NCBI GenBank assembly: GCA_964020975.1
Contig: OZ026628.1
Span: 11,990,276-12,054,275 of the forward strand
Length of the DNA stretch: 64,000 nucleotides
Direction of reading: 5' to 3'
Source of the DNA: Hermodice carunculata
Taxonomy: Eukaryota; Annelida; Polychaeta; Eunicida; Amphinomidae
The first letter of the stretch is position 1. Each line of letters begins with the position of its first letter. This document shows, piece after piece, positions 48,830 through 60,375 of this stretch. The notes beneath the pieces are model-generated. The model was not told where the DNA came from. It was given only the letters and a program-made list of their open reading frames with translations, and made no database searches. The translations under genes were made by a program, and so were the position numbers.

Positions 48830-49420
48830 CTAGGGTTTGTACTGTCAATTGGCCACTTGGAGTTTTACTGCCTCCATCAAAGTCTGAGAAAGCCACAACA
48901 TACAAGTCATACTTTGTGCCTGGATCCAGTGGAGTCACCTTGGTTTGGGCATATTTACTTCCAGGAAATGGATCTTCTATTGTATCTGTTTCTTTTACTT
49001 CTGATGAGCCCGATTTCTTGAACTTTACTTTGAAATGTTGTTTAAATCCACCATCAAAACTCCTTTTCCACTTTACTGTCAGAGAGATAGCTGTTCGTCT
49101 GACAACATTTATATCTTCAGGTGCTAATGGTGCTTGTTTTGCCATAACATGGAACACAAATTCACCAGCTTGGTTGATATTATTGCTTGCAATACATGTG
49201 TAGTTTCCAAAGTCCACCTCTGAAATATTCACCAACATTAGAGTTGAGCTTAACCCATTATCTATAACCTTTTCTGGTTCCACCTTGTTTTCTAAGTGAA
49301 GCCAAGTATACTTCACATTTACAGGCAGAGCAATAACATGCATGGTCAGGTTCTTTGTGTCTCCAGTTTTTGCTCCAACTTTGAATATTGGTTTTTTATC
49401 AGGGTCTTCTCTCGGAGAAT
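48830..49420 (-). CDS. Receptor exon with fused Ig and FN3 domains
   Basis: 197 codons, phase 1 to phase 1. The Ig part is SPREDPDKKPIFKVGAKTGD ... KYTWLHLENKV ... VDFGNYTCIASNNINQAGEF. FN3 follows with no intron between (APEDINVVRRTAISLTVKWK ... DPGTKYDLYVVAFSDFDGGS). The B-strand Cys of the Ig is replaced by Val (NLTMHV) while the F-strand Cys (YTC) remains, so the usual disulphide cannot form. Acceptor TTTTCAG; donor CTAG|GTAATT. A transposon end lies 13 nt into the downstream intron. Confidence 0.88.
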
Positions 49421-49767
49421 CTGAAAACAAAAACTTCAAAGGGTACCATATCACAGAGACTTAGTTATTCCTCTTTAACGGAGACTTAGTTATTCTGCTT
49501 TCCTAACAAGACGGATGTTCCTCTTTGGGGGAAAAGGTCAAGATACATAAAAAAAAAGGGATTTCTAAACAACAGTCTTTTCTACAAAGCAATCATCCTC
49601 CATCCCCTCTGTGCAAACCTTTCTTTATCTTTTTTTTGCTTGCAGTTTTTGTTTATTTCGGGATTTGTGTTTACTGTGTGCTTGAAACTTGACTGAAACA
49701 ATTGCCTGACTGCTCCTAGATACAGGTTATTTCTTCAGCTAATATGTTGCAATTTATGAATACTCAC

Positions 49768-50037
49768 AGTAAACTATAACATCCTTGACTCCCTCTGCTG
49801 GTCCATATTCATTGGTGGCCTGACATTTGTATTGCCCAGCAGCTGTATACTGGATGTCACTCAAAGTCAGTGTACTGGAAGATTCTGTGAGATCTGACCT
49901 TTGTCCATTACGTTCATGTGACCATTTATAAGTGTATGAGTTAGGGTTGCCGTCCTCAGCCTGACAGTGCACAGTGACATTTGTACCCTCCACGACTGGT
50001 CCACTGACTCCTGTCACGGTGACACTAAATGCTGGGT
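49768..50037 (-). CDS. Receptor Ig-domain exon
   Basis: 90 codons, phase 1 to phase 1: PAFSVTVTGVSGPVVEGTNV, then TVHCQAEDGNPNSYTYKWSH and SDIQYTAAGQYKCQATNEYG. Both disulphide Cys and the core Trp are present. Donor TACT|GTGAGT; acceptor ATTGTAG is usable but pyrimidine-poor. Confidence 0.85.
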
Positions 50038-50286
50038 CTACAATGTCCAAGGCAGATTTAGATATGTATGTGTTTCGGAAAAGTGCCCATGTTAGACTTG
50101 GGTCAGATGCATCAAACCTACAATACCATATGTGGCTCATTGACTGAGCAACAATTAGAAATTTGAACTTGTTCAGGAAAAGAAGTAATCCTGTTTAAAT
50201 TACATAGTTGCACTACATGTATGTGTGATGTACTTACACAAAAACAAAAAAACCAGAACAGACTGATCTTCCAACAGAAAATCAAA

Positions 50287-51262
50287 TGTCTCCCAGTGGA
50301 ACACTTACGTCTCTGAATAAGCTACAGGTGATAACAAATTACAAATGACCAAGTTTGCTTGAAAATTACAATCCTATTTTAGCTCTCACCTAGATACATT
50401 ACTCTAGCAATTTTCATCAAGTTCTTCAAGACTTATTGCAGAGAAACCTATTTCACACAAATGACATGTGACCTTGAAAATTAGGTTAAGGTCACCCAAA
50501 TACAATCCCAACCTTGGTCTTACCTTGATACATAATTCTACCAAGTTACACCAAATTCCATCCTGTTCTTCATGACTTATCGAACGGAAACCAATTTCAC
50601 ATAAGTGACCCTGTGACCTTGAGAATTCGCTCAAGGTCATCCAAATACAATCCTCATCTAGGTCTTGCCAAGATACATAATCCTACCAACTTTCATCAAA
50701 TTCCATCAAGTTCTTCAAGACTTATCCAACGGAAACCAATTTCACATAAGTGACCCTGTGACCTTGAGAATTCGCTCAAGGTCATCCAAATACAATCCCA
50801 GCCTAGGTCTTGCCAAGACACAGAATCCTAACAAGTTTCGTCAAATTCCATCGTGCTCTTCATGACTTATCGAACGGAGACCGATTTCACATAAGTGACC
50901 CTGTGACCTTGAGAATTCCCTCAAGGTCATCCAAATACAATCCCAACCTAGGTCTTGCCAAGATACATAATCCTACCAAGTTTCATCAAATTCCATACTG
51001 TTCTGCGTGACTTTTCGATCTGAAACCAATTTCACATAAGTGACCCTGTGACCTTTAAAATTAGGTCAAGGTCATCCAAATACAATCCCACCCTAGGTCT
51101 TGCCTAGATATATAATCCTACCAAGTTTCATCAAATTCTGTCAAGTACTTCAAGAGTTATCGCACGGAAACCAAGTGTTGAAGAACCTGAACAACAACAA
51201 CAACAACAAGCGGAAGAAACGGGCACTAAAACAATATGTCCCCCGGCTTCCACCGGGAGACA
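50287..51262. repeat. Second ATGTCTCCC-bounded minisatellite module
   Basis: Begins ATGTCTCCCAG after CCAACAGAAAATCAA and ends GTCCCCCGG-CTTCCA-CCGGGAGAC hairpin plus ATAA. It contains about five units of about 145 bp with CCTAGGTCTTGCCAAGATAC and TGACCTTGA..ATTC..TCAAGGTCA, then (CAA)n and GGAAGAAACGGGCAC. Confidence 0.88.
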
Positions 51263-51376
51263 TAACAAACAAACGTCAAAAATACTATCTGAGCCATGGG
51301 CCTTGACCATTCTATATATGAAAATGCAGCTCCACAATATATTGTACAGGATTCCTTCCTTTGAGAGACCTCTTAA

Positions 51377-53369
51377 GGTAGCGATCTAGTGAACAACATA
51401 AAAATCAACGATGTTTCACTTTTTACATTTTCTGGTCTGTTAACAAGTTTACTTTAAGTTCCGCATTGCTTCGTTGCTAAATACTTTTTACATTGACGTT
51501 AGAAGCGTTGTTTTTCCTGACGCAATCGTACCAGACTGGAGTGTAAACAAAGCTGCCACTGAACGTGCCGGTTTGTTGGGTCACGTGACCTGTGATGCGT
51601 CCACACTGATACATATCTAGCGAGGTCAGGGGGTCACGGTCTGACTCCAACACAACTTCAAAGCGGTTCCTCCGTACCCATCAAAAGAAAAAGGAAAAAG
51701 GGTCGCAAAAGAAAAAAAAAAATTGTACGAATGGACACAGATATCAGGACAAAACTTGCCGATAGTGACAAGGGCTCGTAATACCAAACGTGGCCTGAAG
51801 AGCCCAGGCCCCAGCTTTTAGTTTCAGCGGTTGTGCCATCCACATCCACCGGCACCGAATCTGAATCAGACAGTCTTGATGACTGACGATGACGGGAAAA
51901 CTCATTTATGAGCAACGCATAAAAAAAAATAAAAGTTAACTGAAAAATGTATGCGTGCACTGGATATTTCCTTGGACAGTGAATCAAGTGTGACCAGAAC
52001 CTCTGCCCCTGCCCCTGCTCCGTCCCCATCCCCTCCGCTGCAGTAGCCTGTTCTTCGCGGTGGCATTTTGGCGAGGTACGGGAAGAAGTTGAGGATGTAC
52101 ACATAAAATGCTATGAGATGGGGCTGTGATCCAATCTTTTTAGTTTATAACTACAATTTATTTTACCATTTTCGGGTTTCATTGGACTATATGCACCGTT
52201 CGTCAACATTGAAGTTTGGTTTATTAGTTTCTTGGTTAGCGTTTCAAGTCTGTGATATGAAACCCGCCCGCCAGCCTGAATGAAGCCTGTTTGGCTGGAA
52301 CTTGTTGTAAACAAGCAGAACAACCTGTGAAAATCGCAGAACGATGAGACATGTTGGGGTAATTTAAAACAGATTCTTATTCATCGCTTGGTCGTTTTCA
52401 TGAATAGTGCGATTCATTCGACCCTAGTTGTATTGTACACTTCATCCCTCGCTAATGTCAACTTTCATGGCTGTTGGGGCAGCAGTTATCTTTGGCACAT
52501 TTGCATAATTAGCTCTCTCAAGTTCTAGTACGCATGCTCGCTGCGTAACTCCGCCTACTTCCGCGAAAACGTCATATGGCGCTAAATTTCCACGAGGGTA
52601 TTTAAAAGGACAGGAGACGTACCTCCTTATGAATATGTGATTTTAGCTATAAATCACTATATTTTACATGTTTTGAACATTGATAGACAACTAGGGAGGT
52701 CGTACTTATCGCGGAAGTTCAAAAATAGAACCTGTCTTGAATAGTTTTGGCGGCATTGACCGACGAAGGTCAAAGATCATCAGACCGAGAGATATAGCCT
52801 GTTTTCTCGGGTTCACTTTTACGAAGGAATGGCCACTTCCAGCGAAATTGGGGAAATATCCACTGGCTCGATTCTGTTCAGACTTGGCATGTATGATAAG
52901 TTATTTATTTCCTCTAAAAACGTGTTTTTGCTTGTTGATAACGGGAACAGTTTTCTAGTTTCACCGTCATTCGCAGAGCTTTCACCTAAAGCACATGTAC
53001 ATGGCACAACTATAAATATCTTTCGTGACCTAAAACAGGGCTCGTTTGCGTTATCGACAATACAAAACACGTTTTGATGGCCAAGAATCTACGCTAGCGG
53101 TAAAATGGACGGAAGTGGTCATCAGATAATCTGTTGACCTCCCAATTTCGCTGGAGTGGCTTTGGGTTGGCACAAATGATTGTCCGACTTTGTGGCTTCA
53201 TAAAATAAATACTATCGTATAGATTTTAATAAAGGTGGTATCTTCGTTTGCGCTAGACACTCAGCTTTTAGAAAAGGTATACTTTTATATGGTTTACTGT
53301 TGCCTATTTTTCACAATCGCGAGAAATGGTGAGCAATGTCCGTTCATATGCGTTCACTAGATCGCCACC
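51377..53369. mobile_element. TTAA-flanked TIR element (Kolobok-like), non-autonomous
   Basis: Both ends are GGTRGCGATCTAGTGAAC in inverse orientation, bordered by TTAA (51373-51376, 53370-53373). The TTAA target plus a GG-initial terminus fits Kolobok better than piggyBac (CCC start). Inside is a second inverted pair around 52693-52850 and 53134-53160 (GGGAGGTC; GCCACTTCCAGCGAAATTGG). An 82-residue frame at 52829-53077 is unrecognised and probably not a gene. Confidence 0.75.
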
Positions 53370-53394
53370 TTAAGTCACATTTAGGTTCCTTGGT

Positions 53395-55195
53395 TTAAAC
53401 ATATTTTATTCGTGAAAAGTACAATTGTACAATTTTACAATCCTGGTTATAAGCGCGATTGGGAAAGAGGGCTACGCCCTATATTAATCCCTCTCGAGAA
53501 ATAAGACAATTACAGACATGACAGCATAAGACGCATGTGTAGGCGGGTACATGCAGCAGATGACAACACCCAGACAAGACAGATAGTGGGGCTATGCCAG
53601 TAATAAGTTTAGTTTTCCTTTCTTTTTTTTTTTTTCACAAAAACTTGAGTATGTGACACGGTGTGAAGCCAAAATGATCATCTGGTTTTACATACAACAT
53701 GGTCTAAGTAATGGTGGTTTAATCATAAATATTGAAATTTTTAACTAAGCACGATGCACACATAAACTCTTATACTGACCATGCATCGACATTTAAGGGT
53801 TGGACGGCAAGCTCTCCCAGCTGTGGCAAAGGGTCCGAGTGCCCTCAGATCCTCTAACACAACGCAGGAGCGCAAGTCTGTCGGTATCACAGGTAGCTAT
53901 TAAAGTAAACAAGATCACCCAATGCCTTCAGAATTGAAACGCCCGGTGGCGTGGATAAATTCGTGTACAGCTAAAAAAATGTTAATGTTGTCAGGAAAAG
54001 AAAATTGTGGGGAACCATAAAGTAAAGTTTGTAAACTGAAGGGAGCAAAAGGGGCAATTTTGGTATGTAACTGGGAACGCGGAACTGTAAACTTTGGACA
54101 TGAGAAGAAGAAGTGCCAAGTATCCTCTCGCGGTGCACCACAAGAACATTCAGGAGTGTTCTTTACTCCAATCTTAAAAAGATGCGAATTTAGAGGACTA
54201 GCGTTCAAACGCAGGTGTGTGTGTAGAACACCTAAAGCTCTATTACCAATGTTATACAATTCAGGAAACTTAGTGGGACGTATTAATTGTTTGGTAATCT
54301 TAGATTTAAAAATTTGGATAGAAGCTGAATTTCGGGTTTCCAGAGGTAGTTGGTTCCAAAGTCCAATAGTTGATGGAAAAAAGGATTTATCAAAAAGTTC
54401 TGTTCGAGCCCTAAAGTGAGGAGGATCAAATGTTGACGAGCGTGATGTGTATGTATGTCAGTAGCATCTGGAATAATAGAGCAAAGATATTCCGGCACAA
54501 GCTTGTTCACCAGTTTATACATTAAAAGTAGTTAAGCGTTTTTCCTGCGCTCAGCCAGTGTTAGCCATCCAATTTCTTCATAGAGCTTGGCGTTGCTTGT
54601 CCCATGCATTGCTCCTGTTACAATACGGGCTGCAATCAGTTGGACATTTTCGGGCTTTTCCTCATCGGATTCAGTACAGCCACACCAAACTGGACTACCA
54701 TATTCAAGTAAAGGCCTGATGAAAGAAATGTTGATAGTTTCCAAAGTGTTTCTGTCAAAAACGAATTTTAAGCTCTTCATAATATTTATCATCCTAGTAG
54801 CCTTAACTGTAATTTCAGTAATGTGATCAGACCAACATAGATCAGAACGTATTGTGATCCCAAGGTGTTTGTGGTGAGGTACATCTAGCAAAGTATGACC
54901 CTGAAATTGATGGGAGGGTGATTTGGTGGATTAGTTTTCCGGGATATAAGCATGGAGTTAGTTTTTAAGGCATTGAAAGTTACTAACCAATCTTTAGACC
55001 ACTGTTCAATATCGGAGAGGTCAGAGTTAAGAATTGGCGGCAGCAATTGGGTCATCAATAGTGAGATATAAAGAAGTATCATCAGCAAACATTTTAATTT
55101 TAGAACGGACTAAATTGACAATATCATTAATATAGATTAAGAACATGAGTGGTCCTAACACTGAACCTTGGGGCACACCAGCATTGATTTTTCCT
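53395..55195 (-). mobile_element. LINE (jockey/CR1-like RT), 5'-truncated
   Basis: On the minus strand the RT motifs run [67 protein letters not shown] and ARIVTGAMHGT. A C-terminal zinc-like CSCGAPREDTWHFFFSC follows. Frames are broken by several stops and shifts. The 3' UTR ends near ATAAAATATGTTTAAA (plus-strand about 53395). The 5' end is lost just upstream of the RT palm. It inserted 26 bp from the TTAA element. Confidence 0.88.
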
Positions 55196-58110
55196 CAGTT
55201 GGGTTCCTTGTTCTATATTTCCGTGTTTGACCTACATTGTGGGATCAACTGCATTAGGTGACTACATTTGGTCTAGCTCTTGGGGTAGTCTCTCAAAGAA
55301 AGGACTACTTATACTTATCTATTTTGAATAATAATAGTCAATACAATTGAAGCGGTAACTAATTGCCACTAGTCACTGTTCTTTGAACTCTAGCCAGCAA
55401 ATAGCACAGAACATGTCTCATAGTCATATAACATTGTGTTCACTGCACAACTGTGTCAGGCAATAAGAATGTCTGGGTAGGGCCCCAAGGTGAAAGAGAT
55501 GTTCCATCTAATGAAATTGGGTAACTTTGAAACAGATAAAGCCACAGAGCAGGCATTATAAATCACAGACATTCATGTTTGGCAAGTACAGTGGTGACTA
55601 GAAGTAGCTTCCCTCCTGAGCATATCATCTCAGGATTAAATTCACTCAAAGTCCACTTCAGATGCACTGGAGTTGCGCTTGAAGCAAGTTCAAAGTGGAA
55701 GCGCAAGAAGCGCATTTAATACATGGTGCACATATAGAAATGTAACTGTCGTATTTGCACATAAAACACCAGTTGCCCTTATGTGAGAATGTCCACCAGT
55801 AACAATTAAACGAGAATCACTGCAGCGAAGGTTGATACGCAACAGATAATATACCTTGATGCAACATGCTGGGAAAAGTTTCGAAGTCAAGTAAAGCTAT
55901 CAAATCTTGTTATGTTACTTATCTTACAATTCATTTATAATTAGCGGTTGGATTTCTTGAAAGCAAAACTGACATGTTTGGCAAAAACCATGCTTCCGAT
56001 GCGCAGATGAAGTCACAACACATTACATTTACTTTACAACCATCACTCATCAGTAGTAAACCTGGCAAATGTACAGAGTGCAGTGAATGTCCTTCCATAG
56101 GCCTATGTCTTGCAATCGAAACATGCAGCTTCAAAATAATGGGAGTCCTAATCCTACAGATTCATTGGAGCTTTTTACACTTTAACAGCATCAAGACAGC
56201 CAAATTTTCTGCCCATTGTCATGCTCTGCAAAAGGATGGCATCCATGCTTTCACCAACAGCATGTTGAGACCTGGGCGAAAGTCCCGGGAAAAGTGATGC
56301 TCTCCGCCACCTTCACACTCCTATTGCCTTGGTCCACATGACTAATCTTTCCAAGTGATTTAATAGATTTATAGTAAAATCATGAAAACCACCAGCTGAA
56401 ATACGCATTTTTGCATCATTCCCTTCATATCGCCATAGCAACATTGTAACTAACAAGCAGGATGGAGCGAATGGTCAGTGAAATTACTGAGCGTGCAAAG
56501 AAGACCATCGATCAACATTATGCTGTGAACACTGACTGTGTACAGTTTACAAGGCACATCCAGCGCATCTAATGAATTTCAGTCTTCCTGTGGCTAATGT
56601 CCATGTGTTTTGTTCCCTATGCGCCTTTCCCCTATAGTCAAGTTTGTGTGTAATATTTCTCCATCAAAATTTAATAATGGACCTCAATAATAAACTTCTT
56701 GTGTCGCATCCATGTTTGTTCTTTTCAATGCATTGCTTGGCAGTTATCGGAAACAAAGTCAATGTCGGCTATCATCAGCAGCCTGTGGTGCTTTTCTGAA
56801 GTATTCCAGTACCATATTTGGATTCACAACCTCGAATGAGTTTCCAAATATGGATATAAGCATCAAATTTGACTGAATTTCAGGGCAGGAACTATCAACA
56901 CATATCAAATTTAGCCAGTCGTCGCAGAATATTCCAAAATAAAACAGGCTTTTGGACTTTCCCACAGGACCAAACATTCCAGATATTTGTAAACAAACGT
57001 GACACTATGGGAAATGCAAACTTCTGAAAACTTGCATTTTGTTCTATGAATTTCAACACCTTTATTTGCCGTAAACTACTGTTAATGATTATCTTTACTG
57101 CATGGACAAATAAATGAAATGTCGCAGCCGAAAACTACGACGCTGAATCAGTCATAATACTGCCACACTGTACGTGCAGACACCTGTTACTAGTACAGTG
57201 CAAGCTGCAATGCAAGAACAGACAGTGACTGTTTTGGTGTGTTCATTGCACATTTTTACATGAGGAATTAATTCGAAGAGTAGAGTGGACCAAAAGGCAT
57301 TGTTACGGCAAATAGGCAAATTAACAGTAGTTATCTCTATGGTAGGCCTAAGCCCAGTGCCCGTTGATTGTGCGCGCCATTTCCATTTTGTCACGTTTAA
57401 ACTTAATGAAGATCCGACGCAGACTAGGCTTGAAAGGGCTTGGACTTGCAACAAATGCGCAACCGTTAACAGAACAGAATTGATCAATAATTAAGTGCGG
57501 TGGAAAAAAGTTAGAACAACAAAGCAGAAAATGGACACTTTGAAATTTAGCACTACTTACACTTGAAGCACGTTTCCAGCACATCATTAAATCATGTTTT
57601 TCTGTGTTTGGCAGCAAAGTTATTTTTAACCACCATTGTTCATGGTGTATCATCACAGTACAAAAATGTAAGAACAATAAAATATTAACATGTACTGAGT
57701 GACAAAGAAACTTGAAAGTGACACTTCCAGAGACAGTGTTGTCAGGGTTTTTTCAATCTCTACAGAGATCATAATAAGTGACGTGTTTAAATGCTGATGC
57801 AGCCAGTAACGGTTCCTCCACATATATCGTACAAAGAAACTGGTGAGCAATACATTTCAAATCCCATATTGCTAAGGATTATTCCATACATTTAAACCGC
57901 ACACAGACCATTATAAGTGACATTACGCCAGTAATTGCTGTCTGATATATTTCAGTAGCCATAACACTTACATAGAAAACCACAAATAATGCATACAGGG
58001 TTGGCACTATCAGACATTTTTCCACATGTAGCCACAACACCAAGACTAAATAATACATTGAGAGTGCATGATGTCTGACAGTTTACAATCTGTATAGCCA
58101 TAATACTTAC
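55196..58110. other. Receptor intron, no feature seen
   Basis: I find no further Ig exon, no TIR pair and no recognisable repeat in this 2.9 kb. The short reading frames here have no domain character. Confidence 0.4.
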
Positions 58111-58401
58111 ACAGTACATCATAACTGATGTCCTGAGAGTCAACGCTGCCGCTTATCACTTCACCTGTAGCCTTACACTTGAATACCTTGCCATTGTCTT
58201 CTCTCTGTATAGACATTGTGTGTGTCATCTGTGCTGTGTTGGACTGTGATTTGACTGGCTCTGTGATGCCCTCTTTGAATATAGACAGTGTGGGTAGAGG
58301 CTTGGCTCCTCCTTCCCCTATTTGGCAGGCCATGGTGACTTCGGTACGCTGCTTTACTTTAGTGGGGCCAACTTGTTTTAGACTGACTAATCGTGGTGGA
58401 T
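58111..58401 (-). CDS. Receptor Ig-domain exon
   Basis: 97 codons, phase 1 to phase 1: PPRLVSLKQVGPTKVKQRTE, VTMACQIGEGGAKPLPTLSI, DNGKVFKCKATGEVISGSVD. Both disulphide Cys are present. Acceptor TGCTTGCAG; donor CTGT|GTAAGT. Together with the upstream exon the linker reads LSVNYPPRLV, typical of Ig-Ig boundaries. Confidence 0.86.
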
Positions 58402-58689
58402 CTGCAAGCACAGAAAGATATTGTATATTTCAATGTCAGTAATGTCTGCAGTCTTACACCTTGAGCACTGATGAAGAGTACAGTCAGGCTAATCTGCATG
58501 GTATGCATACTCTCTGTCACTTCAAGCCCCAGAGATTCCATCTGCTTGCTAGGGCACAGAAAATAAGAGATTTGAAAGCATTGGCATATGGGAGCCCCAT
58601 TCATTCCCTGTAGGGAAGGAGTTGCCACATAGGTGGAAGAACGGAGATTTAGAGTGATTTTTATGACAAACAACAAAGAATTTCTTGAC

Positions 58690-58770
58690 TGATGTTGATT
58701 GCACAGTTTTCAAATAGTACAAAAACACATGATCCATATTCATTAATTCCAAACCCAACAATGACAGCAA
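58690..58770 (-). repeat. Dispersed repeat shared with 23101-23160
   Basis: The complement reads TTTGCTGTCATTGTTGGGTT, then TGGAATTAATGAATATGGAT. It is nearly identical to sequence inside the 16.7 kb element. Confidence 0.85.
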
Positions 58771-59092
58771 AGAGATTTCAGACTTGCCAAAGCATCAACA
58801 TTTCTTTTCCAATACCAATGTGAAGAAACAAATTTCACTCCTGACTTGAGACAGGCAGTCACCCATAAAAGACACCTGGTGGTTTTAAACCGGTCCTCTC
58901 AACCTTAGAAATATTCATCATTAACTGCAGATACTAGTTCCTTTTCCAAAATGTATAGGCCTAACCACCCAAAACACAAATTTCAGAACTTTGTGGCATA
59001 AATTCAATCTGGAAAGTCATAAGATGTTCAGCGCACTTTCATTAAAGTGATCTGTATATTTTTGCAAATATGGAGAGATACTGAATACCTAC

Positions 59093-59404
59093 AGTTGACA
59101 CTCAGTGTCTTGCTGACTATACGGAAGTCCATCGTGTTGTTCCACCTTACATGGCATGTCACAGTCTTCCCATCTTGCAGACGGTTCACACGTAATGTGG
59201 CATCACTCTTTACACTAAACGTTTTATTGTCAGTGTTTTTTATGCTGCTTGTGACACCCGTGACTGGACCATTGCCTTCCACAGTCCATGACATGCCCAC
59301 TAAATTTGCAGGTTTGACACGTGTTACTGTACATATCATGTTGTTGGGGTCACCTTCCTTGATGGCAGCATCTGCTCCAGTGATGGTAGGCTCGTTAGGT
59401 TTCA
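59093..59404 (-). CDS. Receptor Ig-domain exon (first in window)
   Basis: 104 codons, phase 1 to phase 1: KPNEPTITGADAAIKEGDPN, NMICTVTRVKPANLVGMSWT, RLQDGKTVTCHVRWNNTMDF. A C2-set Ig with Cys pair and Trp. Acceptor TTCTGTTTGCAG. Donor AACT|GTAGGT is chosen over the overlapping GTATTC because only it keeps phase 1 and restores the YPPR linker. Upstream exons are beyond the window or not seen. Confidence 0.86.
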
Positions 59405-59839
59405 CTGCAAACAGAAAAAAAAACAATGAGTCAGCCTGCTACAATGATTTATAAATGCCTCAGATCCATGATGGTTTAAGGTGGTCTACAAAAAACTCAA
59501 TGTGTCATATCAGTACAGCATGAGTTAATGTATACTGAGAACTTGGTAGGTGTCAATTCACAAAAGTTATAGGGCACCACACAAATGCTTATAAAATATT
59601 TCAATTCTGAAACTGGCCTTTTTGACCCAAACCAGCCTGCCTGGTAAAATAAGGATTCACTTAGCATCAGTCTTCACACAGTTTCCACAGACTAGGACTA
59701 GAATTCCTCACTATCATGTGCTCCTAGTTAAACACCTTCCTTTGGGGGCAGGCTGGACACTTTGTAACTGTAAGGCCCTAAGGAAAGCTGTTCTCTCATT
59801 CAAATTCGAGTCATTGGGTCAAGATGACCTAAAAAGTAA
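59405..59839. other. Receptor intron, no feature seen
   Basis: Non-coding between the first Ig exon in the window and the LINE remnant. Confidence 0.4.
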
Positions 59840-60350
59840 GTCACTAAGTAGAGTAATAATATCAAAGTACAGGCAGTGCCACTTTTATCATAAGCAACGG
59901 AGACTTGCCTCCAGTTGCACAAAATGATCACTGTACCGTGACAGCGAATTTACCTTATCCGAAGTAAAACGGACAGTTCATAAAAAAAGGTTTACATGGC
60001 AGTACTCAAAAGCCAATTTTGACTTTTTCAGAGAAAAATTGAATGAAGTTGACTGGGATGCCTGCTTTGATTGTCCTGATGTCGATGTGGTCTGTCTTGC
60101 CTGGACTACTGAATTTCTCAATATTGCCTAACTCTGTACACCAAACAAATGTCTGGATGAGAGAATATGATTCTTCCTGGTACACATCAAAATTGTGGTC
60201 TCAAAATGTAAAGTGGATAGAATCCATGCAAAGGCGAAGGCCTCAAATGAAAACCCTCACATTTGGAAATATTTTTTGAGCTACGGAACAAATACATAAG
60301 CGATTAATGGAAAGCTGAAGATCATTACCATAATAAACAATGTAACCTTG
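59840..60350 (+). mobile_element. Degraded LINE fragment (region before the RT palm)
   Basis: Short pieces in shifting frames read DLPPVAQNDHCTV, DWDACFDCPDVDVVC, LNIA.LCTPNK, WYTSKLWSQNVKWIESMQRR and ATEQIHKRLMES. This is the linker between the endonuclease and reverse transcriptase of LINE ORF2. It is broken many times. Confidence 0.7.
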
Positions 60351-60375
60351 TAATTGAAGGACAGTTAAAAAGCAA

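Noticed and set aside
47049-51262. Helitron identity for the ATGTCTCCC-bounded modules
   Set aside because: A terminal hairpin exists, but no TC start or CTRR end is seen. The ends instead look like short inverted repeats.
52829-53077. 82-residue frame MATSSEIGEISTG...
   Set aside because: Lies inside a non-autonomous TTAA element and overlaps one of its inner inverted repeats; no recognisable domain.
54715-54730. CTGATGAAAGAAA as a second hammerhead core
   Set aside because: No stem II between the two conserved boxes, and it lies in LINE coding sequence.
55974-56297. 107-residue plus-strand frame with a CTECSECPSIGLC cluster
   Set aside because: No family resemblance, no splice context and no homologous segment in the window; probably chance.
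59087-59094. Donor TGTAG|GTATTC for the first Ig exon
   Set aside because: It would change phase and break the frame into the next exon; the overlapping GTAGGT donor preserves phase 1.
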